From: an uncultured bacterium
Lineage (GTDB): Bacteria > Bacteroidota > Bacteroidia > Bacteroidales > Bacteroidaceae
Reading direction: 5' to 3'
NCBI GenBank assembly: GCA_946546825.1
Contig: CAMNOK010000010.1
Span: 1 to 41,343, forward strand
Length of the DNA stretch: 41,343 nt
The notes beneath the pieces were generated by a model. That model was not told the DNA's origin, searched no databases, and saw only the letters and a program-made list of their open reading frames with translations. Position numbers and translations under genes: made by a program. This document shows, one piece after another, positions 6,241 through 16,591 of this stretch. Every line of letters begins with the position of its first letter. Position 1 is the stretch's first letter.

Positions 6241-9150
6241 ATGAATTACCGCTTTATTGAACTTCCCAAGAAGGCCTTTAAAGTCCTTCTCTTGGCTGTT
6301 GTCTGCGGTGGATTCACGGCATGTGAGGAAGACTATGTGTTGGATGACAAGGGGAACTATCCCTCTTGGCTTAACTCCAATATCTACTACTCCTTGCAAC
6401 ACCCTGAATCCTCAGGACTGACCGGTACGTTTACGAACTATTTGAAGTTGATTGATGAGATGGGCTACAAGGACGTCCTCAGCACAACTGGTTCGAAGAC
6501 GATCTTCCCCGCAAATGATGAAGCCTTCGAAAGGTTCTATCAAAACAACACATGGGGTGTGACCAGGTATGAAGACCTTACGCTGGCCATGAAAAAACAA
6601 TTGCTTTATTCATCCATGCTCGACAACGCATTGCTCGTGGAAATGTTCTCCAACATTCCTGCGACCAATTCGACGTATTCGGACGTGACGCAGGGTATTG
6701 CCATGAAGCACAACTCTGCTGCTAACGTAGTGGACACCATCACACACATCAGCGACTCAACTGGAATGCCCCAGAACAACCCATTCTGGAAGAAATACTA
6801 CCAGACAGGTCTTGACCTTGTGATGGACGACACGCGTCCTATGATGATTCACTTCACAAAGACTCACCTTGACGCCAACAGTATCACGACAGTGGCACAG
6901 GGCGGCAACAAGAGCGACTTTGAAATCATTACCGGCTCTCCCTACAGTGACGGTATGGCATACATCTTCAGAAACAAGATTATCAATCCCGACGTGACCT
7001 GTCTGAACGGATATGTGCAGCAGTTGGAAGACGTACTCGTGCCCCCGGGCAACGTGGCAGAAATGCTCCGCCAGGAGGCTGCCAAGCCCAACGGACGTAC
7101 CAAGTACTTCAGCCGTATGCTGGAGCGCTTCTCTGCTCCTTTCGAGGATATTGACCTGACTCGTGCCTACAACAACCTCGCCCTTCAGAACGGTGACCCG
7201 CAGCTGCCTATGATTTATCAGAAGAGATATTTCAGCAGCCGTTCACAGAGAAGCGTGGCCCTGGCCGTCGATCCCGACCGTAACGCCTTCGATGCTCTGC
7301 TGAACTTCGACCCGGGTTGGAATACTTATGAGGGAAGTGGCGGTAAGCACAGCCTGAGTGATATTGCCGCAGTGTTTGTTCCTACCGACGAGGTGTTTGT
7401 TGACTATTTCGTCAACAGCGACGAGGGTAAGAACATCATTGCCCGTTATGGCATCCTGCCCAACACCGAGGCCAACCTCATGACCAACATCGACCAGATT
7501 GACATCAAAATTGTTCGCGACCTGCTGAACAACTTCATGAAGCAATCGTTCATCGCTTCCGTTCCCAGCAAGTTCAACACCGTGGTGAAAGCTGGTTCCG
7601 GTGACCCGATGGAGATTACCGTTGATGACTTGGCACAGAGCCCGGACGACCCGAGCAAGAAAGATGTGCTCATCGCCAACAACGGTGTCATCTACATGCT
7701 TAACAAAATGTTCCCGCCAGACAAGTTTTCGGCTGTTTCGGCTCCTGCTTTGTTCTCTACGGACATGAACATCTTCCGTGACGCTATCAACGATGGTGAC
7801 GTCACTGACCCGCGTGCTAATGCGCTGTCATTAAACTTGAACTTCTATGCCTACCTGTTGGCTATGAAGTCCAACTATGCCCTCTTCATTCCCGATGATG
7901 AGGCTTTCGCACAGATGTATGTTGACCCCGTAACCCTGGGTAACCCCAACCGCCGTGCGCTGAAATTCTACTACAACACGAATGTGGAGAATACAACAGA
8001 CCCCTATGTGCAGTGCACAACGTGGCCTTACAACATTGCCACCGGCGAGATCATTACAACTGGCGACTCCCTGGCCAACTACAGAGGTAACCAAAGCTAC
8101 TTCCCCACTTCGCAGCTGATGGATATCCTGAACTTCCACACCATCGTCTTAGGTGATGGAGAGACCATTGGGAGCAACAAGTACTACAAGACAAAGAACG
8201 GTGCCCTCGTCAAGATTGACCTCAACGAAGGAACCGTGGCCAGTGGCGCTCAACTCGACAACGGACGTCCCATTTCCCATATCCGTCCAGGCAAGACAAC
8301 CAAGGCTGCCAACGGTACAACTTTCATCATCGACCATTTGATTGAGGCTCCCCATAACTCTGTATGGAAGACCCTTTCCCAAAAAGAGCAGTTCTCAGAG
8401 TTCATGAAACTCTGTGAGGGTACCATTGACCAAGACGAGTATGAGGGTGTAACCCGTGCTTCTCTGTTGACCTTCGCCGGCTATAGCAACCGAAAGGTGC
8501 TCGGTGTGAGTGAACAGGATAAGTTTATCATCTTCACCACCAACAACCAGATGTGTTACGACTGGAACGTAGCGTTCTTCAGCTCTAATAACTACACCGT
8601 CTATGCACCAGACAACGATGCCATGCAAAAGGCATACGCTGCAGGTCTGCCTACATGGAATGACGTGGCAGAGGTTGCCAAGAACAACGACCGTCAGTCT
8701 GCTGAGAAAGCTCGTGCCATGTGTGAGACCATCAACAACTTCATCCGCTACCACTTCCAAGTGAACTCTGTGGCAATCGACAATACCGTGGAAACAGGAC
8801 GCTTTGACTCGTTCTGCCTGAACGAACGTGGCGTACCCTTCCGCCTGACGGTTGACGGTGGCGGTGGCGTCGTTACTGTCAAGGACAACTCAGGAAACAC
8901 TATTACGCTTCGTGATGTAGAGGGTGGACTCATGGCCAATCAGATGGCTCGTGACATGCTCTATAATAAGAACCGTGCATCAACCTCTTACGAGGACATG
9001 CGCCTTGTGACCTCTTCCTTCTCTGTCATCCATGAGATTGACACACCGCTCAATCCGACGATTGTCTCCGCTGGTCATCTTTCTGATGGTACTGAAGTCA
9101 CGAAGGATGCTAACGGCCTCTATCGTTACGACTATGATATTCCACAATAA
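6241..9150 (+). CDS. FAS1 (fasciclin) lipoprotein with four FAS1 units (969 aa)
   Basis: Lipoprotein signal with lipobox GFTAC and lipidated Cys28 followed by EED, which favours surface export in Bacteroidetes. Four FAS1-type units are visible from paired motifs, an H1-like T-x-F-x-P-x-(N/D)-(E/D)-A-F and an H2-like NG-(V/I/Y)-x-x-(L/I)-(D/E)-x-x-(L/F). Unit 1: TIFPANDEAF near 82 and NGYVQQLEDVL near 256. Unit 2: AVFVPTDEVF and NNGVIYMLNKMF near 480. Unit 3: ALFIPDDEAF and FIIDHLIEAP near 695. Unit 4: TVYAPDNDAM and VIHEIDTPL near 930. FAS1 domains mediate adhesion or ligand binding. This is the first gene of the operon, 15 bp before SusC1. In standard PULs a surface glycan-binding protein would occupy such a place, so a glycan-capture role is inferred. 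It has no catalytic residues I recognise. Confidence 0.85.
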   Translation: MNYRFIELPKKAFKVLLLAVVCGGFTACEEDYVLDDKGNYPSWLNSNIYYSLQHPESSGLTGTFTNYLKLIDEMGYKDVLSTTGSKTIFPANDEAFERFYQNNTWGVTRYEDLTLAMKKQLLYSSMLDNALLVEMFSNIPATNSTYSDVTQGIAMKHNSAANVVDTITHISDSTGMPQNNPFWKKYYQTGLDLVMDDTRPMMIHFTKTHLDANSITTVAQGGNKSDFEIITGSPYSDGMAYIFRNKIINPDVTCLNGYVQQLEDVLVPPGNVAEMLRQEAAKPNGRTKYFSRMLERFSAPFEDIDLTRAYNNLALQNGDPQLPMIYQKRYFSSRSQRSVALAVDPDRNAFDALLNFDPGWNTYEGSGGKHSLSDIAAVFVPTDEVFVDYFVNSDEGKNIIARYGILPNTEANLMTNIDQIDIKIVRDLLNNFMKQSFIASVPSKFNTVVKAGSGDPMEITVDDLAQSPDDPSKKDVLIANNGVIYMLNKMFPPDKFSAVSAPALFSTDMNIFRDAINDGDVTDPRANALSLNLNFYAYLLAMKSNYALFIPDDEAFAQMYVDPVTLGNPNRRALKFYYNTNVENTTDPYVQCTTWPYNIATGEIITTGDSLANYRGNQSYFPTSQLMDILNFHTIVLGDGETIGSNKYYKTKNGALVKIDLNEGTVASGAQLDNGRPISHIRPGKTTKAANGTTFIIDHLIEAPHNSVWKTLSQKEQFSEFMKLCEGTIDQDEYEGVTRASLLTFAGYSNRKVLGVSEQDKFIIFTTNNQMCYDWNVAFFSSNNYTVYAPDNDAMQKAYAAGLPTWNDVAEVAKNNDRQSAEKARAMCETINNFIRYHFQVNSVAIDNTVETGRFDSFCLNERGVPFRLTVDGGGGVVTVKDNSGNTITLRDVEGGLMANQMARDMLYNKNRASTSYEDMRLVTSSFSVIHEIDTPLNPTIVSAGHLSDGTEVTKDANGLYRYDYDIPQ

Positions 9151-9165
9151 CACATAGCTACAGAT

Positions 9166-12100
9166 ATGAATACAAACAAGATGAAATATTTGTTCCTCAT
9201 GGTCTTTGCCCTGCTTAGCTCTGTGGCAATGGCGCAAGGAATAAGAATCTCCGGTACCGTCAATGCCGATGACGGACCCGTGATGATGTGTAATGTCGTT
9301 GAGATTGATGCCAACAACCGTATCGTGTCTCAGGGACAGACTGATATCAATGGTAACTTCTCTATGGAGATTATCAATCCTAAGAATAAACTGAAGATCT
9401 CTTATATCGGCTATAAGACTCAGATTATTCCCATTGGTGACAAGACCGTCTTCGACATCATGATGAAAGACGAGAATATGATTAAGGAGGTTGTGGTACG
9501 CGCCAAAAAGCGTTTCAGCAACGGTGGACTTCAGATTCCGCAGAACGAGGTCTCCGTGGCTGCCCAGACCTTTAACATGAGTGAGGTGGAAGGTCTGGCC
9601 TTCACCTCTGCAGACGAAGCCCTGCAAGGTAAGATTGCCGGTCTGGACATCGTCGCCAACTCTGGTAACCTGGGTGCCGGTACTTCCATGCGTCTGCGTG
9701 GTGTCACTTCTATCAATGGTTCTTCTGAACCGCTGATTGTTGTCGATGGTAACATCTTTGACAACCCCGACGAGAACTTCGACTTTACCACGGCTAACCA
9801 GGAAACCTACGCATCCCTGCTTTCTGTGAACCCCTCTGATATCGAGAAGATTGATATCTTGAAGGATGCTGCCGCTACGGCCATCTGGGGTTCTCGTGGT
9901 GCTAATGGTGTTATCTCCATTACCACAAAGCGTGGTGCCCGTGGTAAGACCAAGGTCGATTACTCTCTCCGTGTGCAGGCCACTTGGCAGCCGAAGGGCT
10001 ACAACCTGCTCAATGGTGATGACTACACCATGTTGCTGAAGGAGGAGTTCTACAATCCCAAACAGAATGATAATGCCACGACTAATATCAACGAGTTGAA
10101 CTATAACAAGTCGTGGGCTGAATATGAGAACTGGAACAACAACACCGACTGGGCCAAGGAGGTAAAGCAGACCGGTTGGAGCCAGTACCACTATCTCGTT
10201 ATCACTGGTGGTGGTGAGCGTGCCAACTTCCGTATCTCTGCCGGTTATGACCACCAGACGGGTACCATCATCAAGCAGAAGCTCGACCGTTTCTCCACCA
10301 AGCTGGTGCTCGACTACAACGTCAGTGACCGTATCACCTTCCGTACCACCTTCCCATTGACTTATACGGACAACCATCGTAACTACGATGACAATATCCT
10401 GGGTCGCGCCCTGCAGATGGCACCGAACATGAGTGTCTATCGCCAGAATGGCCAGGGTGTCAACATGGGTGAGTACTATGTCATGCTGCCTCAGCCCACT
10501 GATGCCCAGTGGCGTACAATCGATGGTGCTGGAAGTGCCAATGAGGCTGGTTCGGCCTATCCTGGAACATCTTCTACCATGATGGGTGCCATCCGCGGAT
10601 TGGGCAACCCCGTTGCCATTGCCAACTTGGCTTGGCGTGATGAGAAAACCTATCGTATCTCTCCGGAATTTAAGTTAGACTACTACCTGTTAGGTAAGGA
10701 AGAGGGTAAGACCCGCCTCGACTACTCTGGTCTGGTCTATATGGATATCTTCTCGGAGAGCACTCCGAAATACTGGCCGGCTTCTCTGTCAACCAACGAC
10801 TGGAAGAATACGAACTACAACTTCCGCAGTGGCTACGATAAGAACCAGATGGCTATTACCACTCGTCACACCCTCACCTTTACACCGTACTTCAAGAACG
10901 AAGACTGGTATTCCACCATGCTGGTGCGTTGGGAGATGACCAAGGGTGAAAGCAACCAGCAGTCACTGTCGTCTTCTAATGCCGCTCCTGGCATTACCTC
11001 TTCCTCTGTAGAATCCAACCTGCTGTGGCCCAGCACCGGTAACGGCGAGTGGCGCAACATGAGTGCCATCTACACAGGTCACCTTTCATATAAAGGTAAG
11101 TATGCTCTTGATTTCTCTTTCCGTGCTGACGGTACAACCAAGTTCGGCGATGCCAAGAAATGGGGTTACTTCCCCGGACTCTCCGGACGTTGGAACATCA
11201 GTGACGAGCCATTCATGAAGTGGTCTAAGAAGTGGCTCTCCATGTTGGCCTTCCGTCCTTCTTGGGGTATCGTGGGTAATACGCCTGGCGGCGAATACTT
11301 GCAGTATGCCCGTTACGCATCAGGCGGCATCTATGCCGGTGGTGCTGTGATCTATCTGGAAGGTCTCCAGCTGAACAAGCTGCAATGGGAGCGCACCACC
11401 TCTTATAACTTAGGTGGTAACTTCGGCTTCTTCAACGACTTGATTACCGGTGACTTCAACTACTATCACAAGAAGACTCACAACCTGTTGATGGGTGGTG
11501 TTCGCATTCCCTCTACAACTGGTTTCTCCAGCCTTAGCTCAAGCAATGTCGGCGACATGGAAAACCATGGTTGGGAATTGAACATTGAAGGAAACAAGTT
11601 TATCAAGATAGGCAAGTTCTCCATGAGCGCCAATGTCAACGTGGCACAGAACTTCAACGAGATCACGGCTATGGACGAGACTGTGCTTGACGCTCAGAAT
11701 GCTGAATGGGATCCCGCCGCTCGTGGTTCTTATCTGAACCGTATCCAGGTTGGTAACCCGCTGGGTTCTATCTATGGACTCCGCTATAAGGGTGTTTATC
11801 AGTACAGCTACAACTGGCTGATGATGAAACACCGCGACGGTGACGGCTACTTCCAAGGCTCTTTCGACGCCCAGCCTGAATATTACACCTGGGGATCTGA
11901 CTTCCAGGGTGCCTTAAACAAGTTCGTAGCCAAGGGCTATACGGCTCCTGTCGCTATCGATGATCAAGGTAATGTGCTGTTGACTTCTCGTGGTGAACCT
12001 GTCCACATGGTTTACAACTACAAGGACGGTTCTTCTACCTATGTCTTCAAGGGTGGTGATGCCATCTACGAGGATGTCAACCACGATGGTCAGATCAACT

Positions 12101-12621
12101 CACTCGACATTGTCTATCTCGGCAATTGTAACCCGAAGGTAAGCGGTGGTTTCGGATTCAGCTTCTTCTATGGTGACTGGTCACTGAAGACCAGCTTCAG
12201 CTACCGTGCAGGTGTGAAAATTGTGAACAGTGCCAAGATGAACCTTGAAAAGATGTATAATGCTTACAACCAGCTGTCGTCTGTAAACTGGCGCTGGCGT
12301 AAGGATGGTGATGTCACCTGGATTCCGCGTGCGCTCTACGACACCGGTTACAACTGGCAGGGTAGCAGCCGCTTTGTGGAAGACGCTTCCTATGTTCGCT
12401 TGAGCTATGTGCAGTTGGTTTACAATTTCAACAAGAAGCTGCTCAAGGCCATGGGTCTGCGTCGTCTCCAGTTGAGCGTCTCTGGTCAGAATCTCTTCTG
12501 CTGGACGAAGTACAGCGGACAGGATCCGGAAAAGTCACCCGGTGCATGGGGTATTGCCTACGACAACAGCCAGACACCGCGTTCACAGTCCGTTACGTTC
12601 AATGTTAACTTAGGATTCTAA
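9166..12621 (+). CDS. SusC-family TonB-dependent outer-membrane transporter, copy 1 (1151 aa)
   Basis: Signal peptide (cleavage after AMA, residue 23), then a carboxypeptidase-regulatory-like beta domain (about 26-108: ISGTVNADDGPV ... GNFSMEI ... ISYIGYKTQ), a TonB-box-like EVVVRA near 109, a plug domain with RLRGVTSINGSSEPLIVVDG and the diagnostic DIEKIDILKDAAATAIWGSRGANGV, and a long beta-barrel ending in an aromatic residue (VNLGF). It imports oligosaccharides across the outer membrane with energy from TonB-ExbBD, acting as a barrel capped by its SusD partner. SusD1 begins 1 bp after the stop codon. Length is normal for the family. The substrate cannot be read from the sequence. Confidence 0.97.
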   Translation: MNTNKMKYLFLMVFALLSSVAMAQGIRISGTVNADDGPVMMCNVVEIDANNRIVSQGQTDINGNFSMEIINPKNKLKISYIGYKTQIIPIGDKTVFDIMMKDENMIKEVVVRAKKRFSNGGLQIPQNEVSVAAQTFNMSEVEGLAFTSADEALQGKIAGLDIVANSGNLGAGTSMRLRGVTSINGSSEPLIVVDGNIFDNPDENFDFTTANQETYASLLSVNPSDIEKIDILKDAAATAIWGSRGANGVISITTKRGARGKTKVDYSLRVQATWQPKGYNLLNGDDYTMLLKEEFYNPKQNDNATTNINELNYNKSWAEYENWNNNTDWAKEVKQTGWSQYHYLVITGGGERANFRISAGYDHQTGTIIKQKLDRFSTKLVLDYNVSDRITFRTTFPLTYTDNHRNYDDNILGRALQMAPNMSVYRQNGQGVNMGEYYVMLPQPTDAQWRTIDGAGSANEAGSAYPGTSSTMMGAIRGLGNPVAIANLAWRDEKTYRISPEFKLDYYLLGKEEGKTRLDYSGLVYMDIFSESTPKYWPASLSTNDWKNTNYNFRSGYDKNQMAITTRHTLTFTPYFKNEDWYSTMLVRWEMTKGESNQQSLSSSNAAPGITSSSVESNLLWPSTGNGEWRNMSAIYTGHLSYKGKYALDFSFRADGTTKFGDAKKWGYFPGLSGRWNISDEPFMKWSKKWLSMLAFRPSWGIVGNTPGGEYLQYARYASGGIYAGGAVIYLEGLQLNKLQWERTTSYNLGGNFGFFNDLITGDFNYYHKKTHNLLMGGVRIPSTTGFSSLSSSNVGDMENHGWELNIEGNKFIKIGKFSMSANVNVAQNFNEITAMDETVLDAQNAEWDPAARGSYLNRIQVGNPLGSIYGLRYKGVYQYSYNWLMMKHRDGDGYFQGSFDAQPEYYTWGSDFQGALNKFVAKGYTAPVAIDDQGNVLLTSRGEPVHMVYNYKDGSSTYVFKGGDAIYEDVNHDGQINSLDIVYLGNCNPKVSGGFGFSFFYGDWSLKTSFSYRAGVKIVNSAKMNLEKMYNAYNQLSSVNWRWRKDGDVTWIPRALYDTGYNWQGSSRFVEDASYVRLSYVQLVYNFNKKLLKAMGLRRLQLSVSGQNLFCWTKYSGQDPEKSPGAWGIAYDNSQTPRSQSVTFNVNLGF

Positions 12622-12622
12622 A

Positions 12623-14464
12623 ATGTTATCAGTTATGAAAGTCAAAAATATCATTATCATATTCACGCTGATGGCAGCAACTGCGCTGACCCTCAGTTCG
12701 TGTAACGACTTCCTGACCATCTACCCCACCGATAAGACCACCGGTAAGGACTTCTGGAAAAACAAAGACCAGGTTGTCTCGATGGTCAATGGTGCCTACA
12801 GTGCCATGTTGTCGAGTGGTGTGCAGGAAAGAGCTATCATCTGGGGTGCCTATCGTTCGGACGAGTTGGAAAAGCGTCAGGGATACAGTCACACCAATCT
12901 GGCTAACATCTCTGCTGCCAACCTCCTGCCCAGTAACGGCTACAACAATTGGGCCGACTATTATAGTGTCATCAACCGTTGCAACATTGTCTTGAACCAC
13001 GCTGATCAGGTCGTTGCTACCGATCCTCAGTTTACACAGGGCGACTGCAATCAGGTGAAGGCCGAGATGCTGGCCTTGCGCAGCCTCTGCTATTTCTACC
13101 TTGTCAGAGCTTTCCGCGACGTTCCCTATACGTCGCAGTCATACGAAGATGATGAGCAGAACATGGAGGTTGCCCAGTCTTCTCCCGACAGTGTCTTGCA
13201 GAATTGTTTGAACGACTTGAATACGGCTTCTCAGTATATCATGCGTTCTGGTGCTTATGGACAAGGCGACTCCCGCAACTGGGGACGTTTCACCCGTGAT
13301 GCAGTTTGGACCTTGATGGCCGACATCTATCTCTGGCGTGCTTCCATGAAGCTGGCCTCTGCCGACCCGTCCTCTGCTACTGCCGATTACCAGCAGTGCA
13401 TAGAGTATTGTGACAAGGTGATTAAGTCTAAGGATGCATACTACAGAGCCAACTACTCCAGTTTCAACATGGATGCCAGTGATATCTACCACCTGAATCC
13501 TGGCTTTGCAAGATTTGTTATCGGCAGTTACATGTTCCCAGACCTGTTTGTCTTAGGTAACTCTCACGAGAGCATTCTTGAGTGGCAATATGACCAGGAC
13601 GTGACACCCAACTACGGACTGCAGAATCTCTACTACAGAATATCTTCATCTGATGCTAACAGCCAGCTGATGGCGACCACGATGTTCTCAGGAACAGACG
13701 GTCCCTCCAGCGACAAAGTCTATTTGAATACCAACGATGCCCGATACTGGGATAACATCTATGGCGTAGGAAGTGTTACTGCTAAGGAGTTTTCCGTGCG
13801 CAAGTATTGCACAATGTCTTTTGGAACAGTCTATGCAAGTAAAGGTAATTCAACGATTGGTCCGGACAAGCAGACAGGTATCACCAGTTATGACCACTAT
13901 GGTATGCACTGGATTGTATATCGACTCTCTGATGTCATTCTGATGAAAGCTGAGGCCTTGGTGCAGCTGGCTACTGATGATAGCGACCCGGTCTTGGGTG
14001 AGGCATTCAATCTGGTGAAGGTCATCAACGACCGCTCTTGGATTGCACCTGCTATCCGTAATCCGCAAAACAATACCATTGACTCTCTGAGATGGTCAAC
14101 TTACAGCACTAAGGAAGGCATGGATCGCCTCGTCCTGGCTGAGCGTGAGCGTGAGCTCTGCTTCGAAGGAAAGCGCTGGTTTGACCTCGTACGTTACTGC
14201 TATCGCCACATGCGTGACAATACGGTGAAGGTTGACCCCACCAGACTGATGGCCGACCAGGGAACCTTGTCTGCACCTCTGAGCGATGAGATGCTGAAGC
14301 TGATGACCCGTAAGTTTGTTGATACGGGTGGTGAGTCTGTCATCTATAAGATGAAGAATGAAGCTTTCCTCTATTTCCCGCTCCTGCGTAGCGAAGTTAA
14401 GGTAAACCACCAGCTGAAGCAGAACCCTGCTTGGGCTGAGGAAGAAACAATCTCAAAACATTAA
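12623..14464 (+). CDS. SusD/RagB-family glycan-binding lipoprotein, copy 1 (613 aa)
   Basis: Lipobox LSSC with Cys27 followed by NDFLTIYPTD, the typical SusD opening. TPR-like helices follow, e.g. VSMVNGAYSAM, NCLNDLNTAS and the stretch AEMLALRSLCYFYLVRAF. The C-terminal half has LAERERELCFEGKRWFDLVRY, the hallmark of RagB/SusD proteins. It forms the lid of the SusC1 barrel and binds glycan at the cell surface. An ATG four codons in (12635, MKVKN) would give a more usual signal peptide and is an equally good start. The gene starts 1 bp after SusC1, implying tight coupling, and is followed 9 bp later by a FAS1 lipoprotein. Confidence 0.96.
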   Translation: MLSVMKVKNIIIIFTLMAATALTLSSCNDFLTIYPTDKTTGKDFWKNKDQVVSMVNGAYSAMLSSGVQERAIIWGAYRSDELEKRQGYSHTNLANISAANLLPSNGYNNWADYYSVINRCNIVLNHADQVVATDPQFTQGDCNQVKAEMLALRSLCYFYLVRAFRDVPYTSQSYEDDEQNMEVAQSSPDSVLQNCLNDLNTASQYIMRSGAYGQGDSRNWGRFTRDAVWTLMADIYLWRASMKLASADPSSATADYQQCIEYCDKVIKSKDAYYRANYSSFNMDASDIYHLNPGFARFVIGSYMFPDLFVLGNSHESILEWQYDQDVTPNYGLQNLYYRISSSDANSQLMATTMFSGTDGPSSDKVYLNTNDARYWDNIYGVGSVTAKEFSVRKYCTMSFGTVYASKGNSTIGPDKQTGITSYDHYGMHWIVYRLSDVILMKAEALVQLATDDSDPVLGEAFNLVKVINDRSWIAPAIRNPQNNTIDSLRWSTYSTKEGMDRLVLAERERELCFEGKRWFDLVRYCYRHMRDNTVKVDPTRLMADQGTLSAPLSDEMLKLMTRKFVDTGGESVIYKMKNEAFLYFPLLRSEVKVNHQLKQNPAWAEEETISKH

Positions 14465-14473
14465 CGAACGATT

Positions 14474-16579
14474 ATGAAGACTAATTATAAGAAACTTTTC
14501 AGCAAATGGGCCTTCATGGCCTTGCTGCCGGCCTTCATGGGTTTGACGAGTTGTTCGGAAGACATCGATGACTCCAACCTCTACACGTTCACGGGTGAGA
14601 CCATCGAAGACTACCTTGCCAACCGTGAGGAATTTGAGAACTTCAACTATATCCTGCAGCGTGTAGGACTGGACAAGTTGCTCTCAACCTATGGAACCTA
14701 TACCTGCTTCGCTCCGAAGAATGAGGCCGTGATAGAGTATATTGACAGCTTGTATAACACCACCAGTCAAGATGGCGTTGCCCACAATGGCATGACCCAG
14801 CCTGGCCTGGAGGGACTGACAGACTCCCTTTGTAATGATATCGCCAAGTTCCACCTGGCCAACCTGAAGTTCATGGCCGTCGATATGGGTAAGAACATCA
14901 CGATCACTTCTATGTTAGGTCGTGAGATGAATACCTCTACTGACCCGGCAACGGGAAATACGGTGGTAAATGCCTTGTCACAGATTACCAGCATCGACAA
15001 CGAGTTGGAGAATGGTGTGATTCACGAAATCGATCATGTGCTGACACGTTCTAACAACATGATTTATGGTGAAATGGTGAAGCACGACTACTTGTCAACC
15101 TTCGTCGCTGCCCTTGAGAAGACTAAGTTGGCCGACTCTCTGGCTCTGCGTAAGAAGGATAGAACATTCGGCGTTGACCAGACCTTCAACTTCTATGTTC
15201 CCGAGGAGTGTGCCATTGGTTACACCCTCTTCGTGGAGACCAACGATGCCTTTGCTCGTGCTGGCGTTGACGTCGATGCCGTTAAGCAAGGTGATATCTC
15301 TTCACTCGTTGACTATGCCCGTCAGGTTTATGAGCACTGTGCTGACCAAGGTTCTGGCTGGTATGACTATGCCATGCAGAATAATATCCAGGTGAGCACG
15401 GGCACCGACTATGAGAATCCCTGGAACGTACTGAACATGTTCGTACGTTACCACATTGTGAAGTACAAGATTCCTTACGACCGTCTGGTCTTCACCGGAC
15501 TGAATGAGGTTTCGGGTGCCGGCTATTATGAATACAACGAGACCATGCTGCCTTATACTCTGCTGAAGGTTACAGCTGACGGTGCATCAGGCCCTCGTTA
15601 TATCAATGCTGTGAATGAGAACGCTTCACTCAACGAGAACGACTCGCTGAATGTGGATCAGCCCTCACGTCACATGATCATAAACAATCCTCCCATCGTT
15701 ACTACCAATAACGACTATCAGCAGCCTATCAACGGCTACATCCATTGCATCGATAAAATGCTTGTCTATAACGAAGAGGTACCCCACGCTGTGTTGAACG
15801 AGCGCCTCCGCTTCGATGATACTGCCATTCTGCCCGAGATGATGTCTAACGGCTTCCGTGGTGCAACAGATGCTTATATCCGCACCTTGAACGGAGGTAT
15901 TAGTGGTAACGACTCTGAGGCAAGCCTCGGCGGTGACTACATCCGCTTCCCGAGTGACTTCTTCGACTACCTGCGCATCTACAATGGCAACAACACCCGT
16001 CTGTACTATCTGCCGGGTCGCGCTAACGGTTGGAACAATTACCAGAAGGATGAGTTCAACTGTGCCGGTGCTTACGACTTCTCCTTCCGCCTGCCACCGG
16101 TTCCTGCCGGAACCTACGAGCTGCGCATGGGCTACACGGCCAATGGCAACCGTGGTATGATGCAGGTGTTCATCGGACGTTCTCCTGACGTGACGAAGAT
16201 GAAGGCTGCCGACATTCCTATCGACATGCGCAACGTGCCGAGTGCTACTGATAAAAACAACGCAGCAAACATTGCAACTGGTTGGACCCTGTGGACACAG
16301 GAAAGCGACAAGGGCGTGCAGACCGATAAGGATATGCACAACCTGGGATGGATGCGCGGACCTCTTTACTATGGTACGACTTCTACCAACCCGTCTCGCT
16401 CCAATGTTCAGGGATTGCGCCGTATCGTTGCCAAGCAGCAATTTGAACAGGGCGAATACTGGGTTCGCTTTAAGACTTGTCTGCCTGAGAATACAGGTAC
16501 TCAGTTCCACCTTGACTTCATTGAGCTGGTACCCTCTACTGTTTACAGCCATCCTACCATGCTTGAGGATATGTATTAA
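14474..16579 (+). CDS. FAS1 lipoprotein with C-terminal beta-sandwich module (701 aa)
   Basis: Lipobox GLTSC with Cys27, followed by SEDIDD. FAS1 units: the first from YTCFAPKNEAV near 78 to NGVIHEIDHVL near 177; the second from YTLFVETNDAF to NGYIHCIDKMLVY near 425. The C-terminal region (about 470-695) has no FAS1 motifs and looks like a beta-sandwich: FDYLRIYNGNNTRLYYLPG, then FSFRLPPVPAGTYELRMGY, and a final QFHLDFIELVP, all resembling carbohydrate-binding jelly-rolls. Such FAS1 plus C-terminal module proteins occur in Bacteroidetes PULs (I associate them with DUF5108-type proteins, not verified). It lies directly after SusD1, where a surface glycan-binding protein is usual. A glycan-binding role is inferred; no enzyme motif is apparent. 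Confidence 0.82.
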   Translation: MKTNYKKLFSKWAFMALLPAFMGLTSCSEDIDDSNLYTFTGETIEDYLANREEFENFNYILQRVGLDKLLSTYGTYTCFAPKNEAVIEYIDSLYNTTSQDGVAHNGMTQPGLEGLTDSLCNDIAKFHLANLKFMAVDMGKNITITSMLGREMNTSTDPATGNTVVNALSQITSIDNELENGVIHEIDHVLTRSNNMIYGEMVKHDYLSTFVAALEKTKLADSLALRKKDRTFGVDQTFNFYVPEECAIGYTLFVETNDAFARAGVDVDAVKQGDISSLVDYARQVYEHCADQGSGWYDYAMQNNIQVSTGTDYENPWNVLNMFVRYHIVKYKIPYDRLVFTGLNEVSGAGYYEYNETMLPYTLLKVTADGASGPRYINAVNENASLNENDSLNVDQPSRHMIINNPPIVTTNNDYQQPINGYIHCIDKMLVYNEEVPHAVLNERLRFDDTAILPEMMSNGFRGATDAYIRTLNGGISGNDSEASLGGDYIRFPSDFFDYLRIYNGNNTRLYYLPGRANGWNNYQKDEFNCAGAYDFSFRLPPVPAGTYELRMGYTANGNRGMMQVFIGRSPDVTKMKAADIPIDMRNVPSATDKNNAANIATGWTLWTQESDKGVQTDKDMHNLGWMRGPLYYGTTSTNPSRSNVQGLRRIVAKQQFEQGEYWVRFKTCLPENTGTQFHLDFIELVPSTVYSHPTMLEDMY

Positions 16580-16591
16580 TATAGTGAAACA

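Noticed and set aside
8980..10377. 465-codon open frame on the minus strand across the FAS1/SusC1 junction
   Set aside because: It is antisense to two clearly recognised genes, its translation is low-complexity (Val/Thr/Gly/Asp-rich) with no known motif, and it arises from codon bias in the opposite strand.
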